From contig NZ_JANYGH010000037.1 in the NCBI RefSeq assembly GCF_025362475.1, positions 1 through 64,000 on the forward strand: a stretch of DNA of 64,000 bases. Reading direction: 5' to 3'. Below are positions 47,329 to 55,254 of the stretch, in pieces. The position numbers and the translations under genes are program-made. The notes under the pieces were generated by a model. The model did no database searches. It was not told the origin of the DNA and was given only the letters and a program-made list of their open reading frames with translations. Each line of letters starts with the position of its first letter. The first letter of the stretch is position 1. The DNA comes from Mucilaginibacter sp. Lineage in GTDB: Bacteria; Bacteroidota; Bacteroidia; Sphingobacteriales; Sphingobacteriaceae.

Positions 47329-47921
47329 ATGCAGAAAATGAGGAGCAAGGACATCGTAAAAATAGGTTCCTTGCCTTTTTTCTCTGTTTTTTTTATCCTT
47401 GTTCTTTGCTCCAGCTTTCTTTTTTCCTTTAAAAATCGGCCATCAGCGAGATACAAGCTCGATTTTTTTACTTCAGAAAATCAATTTTACCTCTGCGATT
47501 CTGCCTTTACCGGCGAAACGGGCGATGCCAGTTTTGGACTCCCGCAGCTTATGCCGACAGATTGGCAACAGCGAAGGATAAAGATATTGTTGGAATTAGT
47601 ATTGAAAGCTTTGGCCACGTAAAGGCCGAGCTTAATGTATTGGATGCTGCAAGCGGGGAAAAGGATTTTAAAAAATATGATCATGTAGTGGAGGCCGGAG
47701 TTAGAATTAGTTCAGGAATATTGGAGGTGCTTGATTTTCCAGATCATAAAATTCAGTTAAAAGCCATCGTTACACCAGGATATTATCGTGTAAGGATCTA
47801 TTCCTATGATCTCAAAAACATTAATTCCGAAGCAGATGAAGGGACAGATCACTATAAAATAGAGCTTTGGCCGTCAAGTAATTTTGAGCGTAAGGTATTG
47901 AAGCAATTTGTGAAGGACTAA
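47329..47921 (+). pseudogene. Hypothetical protein gene interrupted by a one-base frameshift
   Basis: The first frame (47329-47622) reads into ENQFYLCDSAFTGETGDASF and then loses sense; a second frame (47562-47921) gives the rest of a coherent protein (DKDIVGISIESFGHVKAELN, YDHVVEAGVRISSGILEVLDF, YYRVRIYSYDL). Adding one T to the TTTT at 47532-47535 joins them as DASFWTPAAYADRLATAKD, which is a smooth reading. I do not recognise the family. The N-terminal 35 residues come from an intergenic repeat with GGAGCAAGGA text, so the true start may be later. The lesion is in a homopolymer, so a sequence error is possible. Confidence 0.7.
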
Positions 47922-48083
47922 TTTAGGAGAGCCGGGAATTAAGAGCCGGGAATCAAGACCGGATTCTATTTATTGCCCAGTTCCAATTAATAAGTCTTAA
48001 CTCTTGATTCTAATCTCTTGACTCTTTCCCCAAACCATATCATTTCCCGGATGTTATAACAATACATCTAAATAAAAAACATT

Positions 48084-48269
48084 ATGGATAAGCTACAAAT
48101 AAAAGGCGGCTGGAATGAGTTAAAGGGCAAGATAAAACAGGCTTACGGCGACCTTACCGATGATGATCTCACCTACGAAGAGGGTAAAGACGATGAAACA
48201 TTAGGAAAACTTCAGCAAAAAACGGGTAAAACCCGGGATGAACTGGTGAAGTGGATTAACAGTTTATAA
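48084..48269 (+). CDS. CsbD-family stress protein
   Basis: A 61-residue hydrophilic protein matching Csb[21 protein letters not shown], then a helical [18 protein letters not shown]. CsbD-like proteins are general-stress proteins of unknown mechanism. A terminator directly follows, so the gene is monocistronic. Confidence 0.9.
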   Translation: MDKLQIKGGWNELKGKIKQAYGDLTDDDLTYEEGKDDETLGKLQQKTGKTRDELVKWINSL

Positions 48270-48276
48270 GATTTAG

Positions 48277-48304
48277 AAAAGGCTCCTGCAACGGGGCCTT
48301 TTTT
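48277..48304 (+). terminator. Terminator after the csbD-like gene
   Basis: AAAAGGCtCC / GGgGCCTTTTTT hairpin, 8 bp after the stop codon. Confidence 0.85.
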
Positions 48305-48404
48305 ATTTGAAAAGCTTTGAAAGTTCAAGGCCGAATCCCGGTAACGGTGTATTTCTTTTTCTTATCAGCAGTCAGCATAAATCAAATATAACTAATTTCG
48401 CACA

Positions 48405-49178
48405 ATGAAAACAGCGAAACCCAATATTCTTGTTGTAAATGACGACGGCATAACTGCTCCTGGTATTAAGGTATTGATAGAAGCGATGAGCGAGATTGGC
48501 AGGGTAGTAGTGGTAGCGCCGGATAGTCCGCAATCGGGCATGGGGCATGCCATTACTATTGGCAAACCACTGCGCCTGGATAAGGTTGATATTTATGAGG
48601 GTATTGAAATGTACCGTTGCTCGGGTACGCCTGTTGATTGTGTGAAGCTGGCCGTTAATAAGATATTTAAGGGGCAAAAGCCCGATCTGTGCGTATCGGG
48701 CATTAATCATGGTTTAAATAATTCCATCAATGTTTTGTATTCAGGCACCATGTCGGCCGCAGTGGAGGGTGCAATTGAGAGTATTCCGTCAATAGGTTTT
48801 TCTTTGGATGATTATAACCTTGATGCAGACTTTAGCCACTGCGTTAAATACATTAAAGAACTTGCGCTGCAGGTTTTAGCCAATAGCCTGCCGGCCAATA
48901 CCCTGCTTAATGTAAATTTCCCCAATACATCCGATATTAAAGGCATCAGGATTTGCAGGCAGGCCAACGCAAAATGGGCCGAGGAGTTTGATGAGAGAGT
49001 TGATCCGCATAAACGGCCATATTACTGGCTTACCGGCGTTTTTCAGCTTAATGATGGTGGCGAGGATACCGATGTTTGGGCCCTTGATCATAATTATGTA
49101 TCTGTTGTGCCTGTACAGTTTGATATGACGGCTCATCACGCTATACCATTTTTAAATAACTGGAAGTTTAATATATAA
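48405..49178 (+). CDS. surE: 5'/3'-nucleotidase SurE
   Basis: A 257-residue cytoplasmic phosphatase acting on nucleoside 5'- and 3'-monophosphates. The metal site is in ILVVNDDGITAPGIKVL (NDDG), with APDSPQSGMGHAITI, GTPVDCVKLA and SGINHGLNNSINVLYSGTMSAAVEG following, all diagnostic. The stop is one base before the ATG of the next gene, so surE, the small membrane gene and lpxB form an operon. Confidence 0.96.
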   Translation: MKTAKPNILVVNDDGITAPGIKVLIEAMSEIGRVVVVAPDSPQSGMGHAITIGKPLRLDKVDIYEGIEMYRCSGTPVDCVKLAVNKIFKGQKPDLCVSGINHGLNNSINVLYSGTMSAAVEGAIESIPSIGFSLDDYNLDADFSHCVKYIKELALQVLANSLPANTLLNVNFPNTSDIKGIRICRQANAKWAEEFDERVDPHKRPYYWLTGVFQLNDGGEDTDVWALDHNYVSVVPVQFDMTAHHAIPFLNNWKFNI

Positions 49179-49179
49179 A

Positions 49180-49464
49180 ATGGAGTTCAAAAAAGTACTT
49201 AAAACCGACAGTATAACGGCAGGTATAATTGGTGGTTTAATACTGCCGGGCATTAGCCTGTTCATTTTTTTGTATCTGTTAAAAGGTAACTTTTTAATAT
49301 TTAATAAACCGGGTATCCCATACTTGGTAGCTATTGCGTTGAATTTATTTATGATCAGGTATTGTTTTAAACAGGGGCAGGATAAAACCGGAACAGGTAT
49401 GATACTGGTGACGTTTATATTTACGGCGGCAGTTTTTTTACTTAAATTACAACCCATCAGATGA
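49180..49464 (+). CDS. Small membrane protein between surE and lpxB
   Basis: A 94-residue protein with three hydrophobic segments (about 12-33, 42-60, 70-88) joined by short basic loops. I do not know a named family. Position is the main clue: it starts immediately after surE and its stop overlaps the lpxB start (ATGA at 49461-49464), so it is translationally coupled to lipid A synthesis and may be an envelope protein. Confidence 0.8.
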   Translation: MEFKKVLKTDSITAGIIGGLILPGISLFIFLYLLKGNFLIFNKPGIPYLVAIALNLFMIRYCFKQGQDKTGTGMILVTFIFTAAVFLLKLQPIR

Positions 49465-50573
49465 AGTATTACCTGGTAGCCGGCGAAGCTTCGGGCGATT
49501 TACATGGCGCTAATTTGATGAAAGCGCTAAAAGAGTTAGACCCCGTGGCGGAATTTCGGTTTTTTGGTGGCGACCTCATGCAAGCCGAAGGCGGTACGCT
49601 GGTAAAGCATTATGCCGATATGGCTTTTATGGGCTTTGTGGAGGTGGCAGTTAACCTGCGCGCCATTATGAAAAATTTAAAAGCCTGTAAACAAGATATT
49701 GCTGCTTATCAGCCGGAGGTGTTGGTGCTGATAGATTTCCCTGGTTTCAATTTGAAGATTGCGGGTTTTGCAAAATCTATTGGACTTCCTGTTTACTATT
49801 ACATATCCCCTAAAGTATGGGCCTGGAACCAGAAACGGGTTTTAAAGATCAAGAAAATTGTTGACCACCTGTTTTGTATCCTCCCTTTTGAGGTTGACTT
49901 TTACAAAACATGGGGCATGGATGTCGACTATGTGGGTAACCCCTTGCTGGATGCTAAAACAGCATTTAAACCCGAATCGGAGTTTCTGCAGAAATATCAT
50001 TTAACCGGGAAAAAGATCATCGCATTATTGCCAGGCAGCCGCAAGCAGGAGATTACCTATTTACTGCCCGAAATGATCGCGGTAGCAGAACAGTTTCCGG
50101 GTTATCAATTTGTTATAGCCGGCGCGCCATCCTTTAAGCTTGATTTTTATAGTGATTTTGTAAAGGGTAAAAACATGCCCGTAATATTTAATGCTACTTA
50201 TGATCTGTTAAGCCATGCGTATGCCGCTGTTGTAGCATCAGGTACGGCAACGCTGGAAACCGCTTTGTTTAATGTACCGCAGGTGGTGGTTTATAAGGGA
50301 AATGCTTTAACCATCGCCATAGCCCGCATGCTGGTGAAAATCAAATTTATATCATTGGTTAATCTTATTGTAAATAAGGGGATAGTAAAGGAACTTATTC
50401 AGGAAGAGTGCAACGAATTGCAAATAGCTGCCGAGCTTGAAGCAATCACGGGCGATAGCGCGTACCGTGAAAACATGCTGCTCAGTTATGATGAGCTTGA
50501 TAACAGAATGGGCCAGCCAGGAGCCTCCGCCAAAACCGCGGCCTTGATTATCAAATACGCATCAAAAAAATAA
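49461..50573 (+). CDS. lpxB: Lipid-A-disaccharide synthase
   Basis: A 370-residue peripheral membrane glycosyltransferase (GT19) that joins UDP-diacylglucosamine and lipid X. Signature YYLVAGEASGDLHGANLMKAL at the N-terminus, then FMGFVEV, FPGFNLKIAGFAK, YYISPKVWAWNQKRV and the C-terminal UDP-binding SGTATLETALFNVPQVVVYK. Full length. Last gene of the surE operon; a terminator overlaps the stop. Confidence 0.97.
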   Translation: MKYYLVAGEASGDLHGANLMKALKELDPVAEFRFFGGDLMQAEGGTLVKHYADMAFMGFVEVAVNLRAIMKNLKACKQDIAAYQPEVLVLIDFPGFNLKIAGFAKSIGLPVYYYISPKVWAWNQKRVLKIKKIVDHLFCILPFEVDFYKTWGMDVDYVGNPLLDAKTAFKPESEFLQKYHLTGKKIIALLPGSRKQEITYLLPEMIAVAEQFPGYQFVIAGAPSFKLDFYSDFVKGKNMPVIFNATYDLLSHAYAAVVASGTATLETALFNVPQVVVYKGNALTIAIARMLVKIKFISLVNLIVNKGIVKELIQEECNELQIAAELEAITGDSAYRENMLLSYDELDNRMGQPGASAKTAALIIKYASKK

Positions 50574-50597
50574 AACCCTGTTTTTGGCAGGGTTTTA
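50572..50597 (+). terminator. Terminator after lpxB
   Basis: AAAACCCTG / CAGGGTTTT around a seven-base loop; the left arm begins at the stop codon. Confidence 0.8.
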
Positions 50598-50654
50598 TCG
50601 TTTTCATAGGTGTTGTGCTATTTTTAGATAGGTAGATGTAGGTATATATGATGA

Positions 50655-50822
50655 TCAGGCAGCTTTGCTTATTTGTTGCGCGGCAACCTGCTTGTTGTTA
50701 TTGTTTATAAATTGATGTCTCAATTTGAAGTTTCTCAGATCCTCTAATAAAATGTTTAATAATTCATCGTCAAATCTGGCAACTAATTTACTTGTTGATG
50801 GTGTAATTTTAAAGGCTTTCAT
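50655..50822 (-). CDS. Tiny protein, tandem paralogue B
   Basis: A 55-residue frame starting at 50822: MKAFKITPSTSKLVARFDDE, LLNILLEDLRNFKLRH, then a Asn/Gln/Ala-rich tail (NNNNKQVAAQQISKAA). The first 30 residues are clearly homologous to the neighbour at 50859-50990 (PSTSKLVARFD-D/N-EL, IL, DL). Conservation between two copies is the evidence that both are expressed. The family is unknown to me. No signal peptide. Confidence 0.6.
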   Translation of the reverse strand: MKAFKITPSTSKLVARFDDELLNILLEDLRNFKLRHQFINNNNKQVAAQQISKAA

Positions 50823-50858
50823 AGGTAGATGTTTTATAGGTAAGTAAGTTGGGTTTTA

Positions 50859-50990
50859 TTACGCTGCGCTTGGTATCAACTGTGGTGATTTAGCTTTAAT
50901 AGCTTTCAAATCATTCATCAGTATTATTTTCAATTCGTTATCAAAACGTGCTACTAATTTGCTGGTTGATGGTTTTATATTAGTTTTCAT
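50859..50990 (-). CDS. Tiny protein, tandem paralogue A
   Basis: A 43-residue frame starting at 50990: MKTNIKPSTSKLVARFDNEL, KIILMNDLKAIKAKSP, QLIPSAA. It is followed 36 bp later by its paralogue on the same strand. The two share the PSTSKLVARFD block but diverge at the C-terminus. Predicted as one amphipathic helix. Possible roles include a small regulator or a peptide precursor; nothing in the neighbourhood decides. Confidence 0.6.
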   Translation of the reverse strand: MKTNIKPSTSKLVARFDNELKIILMNDLKAIKAKSPQLIPSAA

Positions 50991-51009
50991 AGTTTAGTTT
51001 TTTATGCTT

Positions 51010-51198
51010 TTAATTTCTTTTATCTAAATCTTTCTTTTCAGTTTCCTGGTTCTCGGTAAGGTTGTTTTTGCGGCGCTTTGCTTCGTTGTATTGCCTCAAA
51101 ATTTGCTCCTCATCGCGTGGGTCTGTTGTTTTTGCGGGCTCTACCGGGTTTTCCCATTCTTTCTCTTCTTCCTTAACCGTTTTCTTAGTAGTTTCCAT
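51010..51198 (-). CDS. Small charged hypothetical protein
   Basis: A 62-residue protein from the ATG at 51198; the open frame extends 23 codons upstream without support. Very hydrophilic, rich in Lys and Glu (KKTVKEEEKEWENP, ILRQYNEAKRRKNNLTENQE), probably disordered or helical. No recognised family. It lies 20 bp upstream of the tiny paralogue A on the same strand and may share its transcript. Confidence 0.55.
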   Translation of the reverse strand: METTKKTVKEEEKEWENPVEPAKTTDPRDEEQILRQYNEAKRRKNNLTENQETEKKDLDKRN

Positions 51199-51413
51199 AA
51201 CAGTTGCATTTGATAGGTTGTATTCCAATCCTGTGCCAAAAAAATAACCTGGATCAAAAAAAGTCATTGCAGCCTCAGTATTTTTTTACAATACCGTGTA
51301 AATGGTTGTTTTTAAGCGGTTTTTATCACCAAAAAAATTTAATTTTTTTGGTGAAATGATATTTGTGGGGGCCTAAATGTGTTTATCTGGTATTCAATAA
51401 CCGAACACTTGTT

Positions 51414-52610
51414 TTAATTTCGTACGTTTTTTTGATAGCTGAACAGGTGTGCTGCCAGGGCAACAATGGCCAAAGCTGCGCCAATTGCACATACGCCACT
51501 CCATTGGTAGCTTTTCCATACCTGGCTGGCCAAAAATGTACCCGACGCTCCGCCTATAAAATAAGACACCATGTACACCGTGTTCAATCTGTTGCGTGCC
51601 TCTGGTATCAAAGAAAAAATTATTGATTGATTGGATATATGCGTAGCCTGCACACCCATATCCAACACAATAACCCCGATAATTAAACCAATTATGCTAT
51701 GACTGGAAAAATAGAAAATGATGAAAGAAATCAAAACCAGTGACAAAGTATAGCCGGATAATTTATAGGAGTTCATTTTGTCGCTCAATCTGCCCATTAA
51801 GCCTGCGGCTAATGCGCCAAAGGCCCCTACCAGGCCAAAAGCACCAGCTACTGAGCTGCCTTCGTTAAATTGTGGTTGTTTTAGTAAAAAAACAAGCGTG
51901 GTCCAAAAAGCGCTGAAGCCTGCAAAGCACAAGGCACCGCGGAAGGCTGCCATCCTTAACTTTGGCTGAGTTTTAACTAAATGAACAAGCGATTTCATGA
52001 GGTTTTTATAATTTCCTTTATAATCGGGCTCAACCTCGGGTAAAAAGAAAAATATCATGAGCCACATAGCCAGCATAAGTCCTGTAGCAATATAATACAT
52101 GGCCCTCCATCCAAAATGTTCGCCTACAAAACCGCTTAAGGTACGCGAGAGTAATATGCCTATCAACAGGCCACCCATTATAACCCCTAATTTTTTACCG
52201 CGCTCATGTGGTTTGGCCAGATGGGCTGCCATGGGTATCAATAATTGTGGTATTACAGATGATACACCAACCAGGAACCCGGCTATAGTTAATATGGTTA
52301 CAGTAGGCGCCAGTGCGCTTATTAATAATGATATTATTACCAATATAAAATCAATCAATATTAATCGCTTCCGCTTAAGCATATCTGCAAGCGGGATTAT
52401 GAATAGTAAACCGGTTGCATAACCTATTTGCGTAAAGAAGGACACCTGCTGCGCTTTTTTATCGGTGATGTTAAAAGTGTGTGCTATATCGGCCAGTAGT
52501 GGCTGATTGTAGTAAATATTAGCCACCACCAACCCCGTAGCGATGGTCATGATCCATAAAGTGAACGGAGTTAAATGAGGATGCGTTTTGAGCTGCTGGG
52601 TAGCTGTCAT
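51414..52610 (-). CDS. MFS transporter
   Basis: A 398-residue inner-membrane transporter with about 12 hydrophobic segments, ATG at 52610 (TATQQLKTHPHLTPFTLWIM) preferred over the frame start 13 codons earlier. Family marks are ATGLLFIIPLADMLKRKRLI between helices 2 and 3 and LMGRLSDKMNSYKLSG between helices 8 and 9. It resembles the drug-efflux/sugar-efflux group (YnfM/Bcr-like). Substrate unknown. The long empty region upstream contains its promoter. Confidence 0.88.
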   Translation of the reverse strand: MTATQQLKTHPHLTPFTLWIMTIATGLVVANIYYNQPLLADIAHTFNITDKKAQQVSFFTQIGYATGLLFIIPLADMLKRKRLILIDFILVIISLLISALAPTVTILTIAGFLVGVSSVIPQLLIPMAAHLAKPHERGKKLGVIMGGLLIGILLSRTLSGFVGEHFGWRAMYYIATGLMLAMWLMIFFFLPEVEPDYKGNYKNLMKSLVHLVKTQPKLRMAAFRGALCFAGFSAFWTTLVFLLKQPQFNEGSSVAGAFGLVGAFGALAAGLMGRLSDKMNSYKLSGYTLSLVLISFIIFYFSSHSIIGLIIGVIVLDMGVQATHISNQSIIFSLIPEARNRLNTVYMVSYFIGGASGTFLASQVWKSYQWSGVCAIGAALAIVALAAHLFSYQKNVRN

Positions 52611-53359
52611 TGTATAAAAAAATATAAAATTCGCTGCAAAAATGCGCAAGCGTTTTTTAAACTATGCTTATTTAAAGTAATTTTTATACGTGATGATACA
52701 ATATCTTAAAACGTTATGAGTTTTAAATATTGATAAAAAGAGATTTTTTTTGGCGGATATTTCTTAAAAAAAAGTATTTTATCTCTGTTTTTTATCAATG
52801 TTGTTTGATTTTGGAATAAAATTTGATTTTAAATCATTGAAAATATTTTTTTTAATGATTTTTTCAAGGTTTGTGTCTTGTAAAATGATCTATTTTTGAT
52901 TTTTATTGAAAATAATTTAATAAAGTGAAATAATTTGACGCTTATTTTGTTCTTTAAATGAATCGATATTAAAAAGATAAAAAATTAACACTTTAATAAT
53001 GATTTATTTGTATTTTTGAGAATCAAACAGGGTAATAGAGTGGTTGTGATAAATGTTACAATAAAATTACAAAGTATTTTAAAATAATATAAAAACTTAG
53101 TGTTACTTTTACACAGTAATACAAACACAAAAAAGTCTTCTCATAATTTAGGTTTATAATTGGTTAGTAAAGGCCCCTGCCCATCAGGGGCTTTACTTGT
53201 TTTAAAGGGTTTGGTATTTAGACGGCAAACAAGAAGCTCCCCATTGTTTTAATGGCTTAATTATAATAATCGCATACGCCTTTCCAACACGTATATTTAT
53301 TGCTTCCTATTAAAATTCGACAGGAATGGCTTGTAGCCAACATCTAAATTCGTAATGAT
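52611..53359. other. AT-rich gene-free region with an orphan hairpin terminator
   Basis: About 750 bp of very AT-rich DNA with no coding frame. At 53169-53192, AAAGGCCCCTG pairs with CAGGGGCTTT, followed by ACTTGTTTT, although no gene lies upstream on the + strand within 500 bp. A promoter-like TTACTTTTA occurs at about 53103. A small RNA of about 80 nt ending at the hairpin is possible. Confidence 0.4.
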
Positions 53360-53899
53360 TCAGATTATTTTTTCTGCAATATCCCTGGCAGTTTTTATAG
53401 GCCAGGCATTGCCGTGTACTTTATTGGTTATTAACGCGCCATCAAAAAGCATATAAAGTTCATCTGCCAATCTCTCTTTTTTAACAGGTTTTAAAATGTC
53501 GGCAAAAATTGCTCTTACATCGTTTTTTTGTTTCTTGATTATTTCCCTGATCCTGGCGTTATCTACTGGTAATTCAGAAACTATGTTTAAAAAATTACAT
53601 CCGTAATAATCAGGTTTAGATGATAATTCTACCAGGAAATCAAATAATGCCAGCGCTTTCTCTTTAGGAGTGGTGAATTTTTCCACTTCGTTTTTTAAAG
53701 CATTATTTGTTTCAATACTTCTCGCCGTTAAATACTCTGCCAACAGATCCTCTTTGGAATGAAAATGCTGATAGAGTGAAGCCTTTGCCACGGCAGCCTC
53801 CTGAATTATCTGGTTGATGCCCGTTGCATTATAACCCTGCTTGTAAAACAATCTCGAAGCGGTTTCAATTATTTGATTGCGGACAAAACTTGTTTTCAT
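53360..53899 (-). CDS. TetR/AcrR-family transcriptional regulator
   Basis: A 179-residue repressor. The N-terminal helix-turn-helix is complete: IIETASRLFYKQGYNATGIN, then IIQEAAVAKASLYQHFHSKEDLLAEYL. The C-terminal ligand domain resembles the YxaF/LmrA group (LVELSSKPDYYGCNFLNIV). An operator-like palindrome lies 25 bp upstream, so autoregulation is likely. No target gene stands next to it; the MFS gene 750 bp away on the same strand is a candidate. Confidence 0.9.
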   Translation of the reverse strand: MKTSFVRNQIIETASRLFYKQGYNATGINQIIQEAAVAKASLYQHFHSKEDLLAEYLTARSIETNNALKNEVEKFTTPKEKALALFDFLVELSSKPDYYGCNFLNIVSELPVDNARIREIIKKQKNDVRAIFADILKPVKKERLADELYMLFDGALITNKVHGNAWPIKTARDIAEKII

Positions 53900-53924
53900 A
53901 CCTCAAAGGTAAAAATGTTTTTTA

Positions 53925-53944
53925 TATACAGACAGGTCGGTATA
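53925..53944 (-). promoter_or_regulatory. Operator-like palindrome of the TetR gene
   Basis: TATACAGACAGGTCGGTATA is a 20-bp palindrome with one mismatched pair (TATACnGAC / GTCnGTATA), centred about 36 bp before the TetR start codon. Confidence 0.55.
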
Positions 53945-54143
53945 TATATATTTGATTGCCGGCTAAACCTTTTACTACGTTAAAAAGGCAATTTCACAAG
54001 CGATAACTCTTTGATAGGAGTGTGAGAAAAACGAGGCAACACCCTCAAACGCTATAATTTTTTTATGCGGGACACTCGCGTTATCCGCGACTTTATAGGT
54101 AAAATGCGGCTTAAAAAGCTACTTTTAAACGAATTTGAAATAC

Positions 54144-54175
54144 TTTGGGAATTTTCACCGAAAGATATATATTTG
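54144..54175 (+). promoter_or_regulatory. Promoter of tRNA-Ala
   Basis: TTTG at 54144-54147 and TATATTTG at 54168-54175 (20-bp spacing) fit the Bacteroidota consensus; the tRNA starts 13 bp downstream. Confidence 0.7.
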
Positions 54176-54186
54176 CACTCCCGCAA

Positions 54187-54261
<75 letters not shown>

Positions 54262-54271
54262 CATACTGATT

Positions 54272-54311
54272 ATCAGGCTTTTAGATTGAGTTCTAAAAGC
54301 CTGATTTTTTT
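54272..54311 (+). terminator. Terminator of tRNA-Ala
   Basis: A 14-bp perfect stem ATCAGGCTTTTAGA / TCTAAAAGCCTGAT with a six-base loop and a T run. Confidence 0.85.
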
Positions 54312-54314
54312 ACA

Positions 54315-54340
54315 GGTACAACATAGGTACAACACTTTCT
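54315..54340. repeat. Paired direct repeat GGTACAAC, recombinase-site-like, copy 1
   Basis: GGTACAAC-ATA-GGTACAAC followed by ACTTTCT, directly behind the tRNA-Ala terminator. Equivalent to 54661-54686, where both repeat units are GGTCTAAC instead. The layout looks like arm sites of a tyrosine recombinase. Confidence 0.5.
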
Positions 54341-54521
54341 CCCCTAATTATTAAGTTTAAGTACTTCGAAAAATGCGCGAAATCATTTTATATAAGATTT
54401 TTTAGTCAAATTAGATTACTTCCAGCGCATGCCGAAAATTAATTTACCCGATATCCGCTTTTTTTTCGACTCTTCATAACAGATCATTAACTCCCTTAAT
54501 GGTAATTTTTAATACTGATTA

Positions 54522-54611
54522 CAAGATGAGTGATTTGCACCATATAATGAAAGGCAATTCGCAAGAGTCATGGGGTGCTGGAGGTCAGAAGTTCGAATCT
54601 TCTCATCTCGA
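54522..54611 (+). pseudogene. tRNA-like remnant
   Basis: The 3' side is tRNA-like: T arm AGAAG-TTCGAAT-CTTCT and acceptor end CATCTCG-A, which pairs with CAAGATG at 54522-54528 (six of seven). The D arm and a normal anticodon arm are missing; in between, GCACCAT (54537-54543) pairs with ATGGGGTGC with two bulged bases. A terminator and a paired direct repeat follow, exactly as after tRNA-Ala. I read it as the remnant of a tRNA used as an integration target, or a decayed tRNA. Confidence 0.45.
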
Positions 54612-54621
54612 CTTACAAATC

Positions 54622-54656
54622 AAGGACTTATGAGTTCAAAATCTAAGTCCTTTTTA
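54622..54656 (+). terminator. Terminator after the tRNA-like remnant
   Basis: AAGGACTTA / TAAGTCCTT followed by TTTAATT. Confidence 0.65.
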
Positions 54657-54660
54657 ATTG

Positions 54661-54686
54661 GGTCTAACATAGGTCTAACACTTTCT
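54661..54686. repeat. Paired direct repeat GGTCTAAC, recombinase-site-like, copy 2
   Basis: GGTCTAAC-ATA-GGTCTAAC-ACTTTCT. Same spacing and flank as copy 1 but with both units changed in the same way. Confidence 0.5.
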
Positions 54687-55254
54687 ATCATATTTTGTAA
54701 GGTTAATTGGTTTAAACCAATAACCTTATATTTTCAATTAACGAAAATATCGGATACAACTTTCTATCTCTTATTTATTGAGTTGTTACTTCGTTTATAA
54801 TTTGGGTGAGATTTATTACGAGTCAGATAAATACAATCGGGAAGCCAGGACCATACCGCACTCCTCCACTTCTTTCACGCAATATGTATCTTGTCAAAGC
54901 ACACATCCTTAAAAGTTTTTTATAATCCTAAAAATATCGGGGTGGTCTTAAATTAACGCGGTAAGACTGTTTGTAACTTTCGGAAAGCATTCGCCAATAG
55001 TCAATACACCTTAATCAGTGTGGCTGGTCCTAAAGCGCAAAACGGTCTCGCTATTTTAAAGCAAAAAAAGATACAAAAAGACTAAATAATGATATAAATT
55101 AACTAATAGATAACCGGATATTTAATTCACCTTTATAACGCTTTAATAAGCAACCATTATAAAAACCAAATATTAAATAAGTTACTTTTTTAAGCTGGCA
55201 TAAGCTCTGGTGTAGATGCTGATTCCATGCTAAACCTCAACCTATGCTACCTTT
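54687..55254. other. Gene-free left border of the peptide cluster
   Basis: About 570 bp without a credible gene. AT-rich text only; no integrase is encoded here. The right end must carry the promoter of the 55255 gene, but I see no convincing -33/-7 pair. Confidence 0.4.

Noticed and set aside
54570..54800. Open frame starting in the tRNA-like remnant
   Set aside because: Its first 14 residues are the T arm read as protein, and the rest is AT-rich intergenic DNA.
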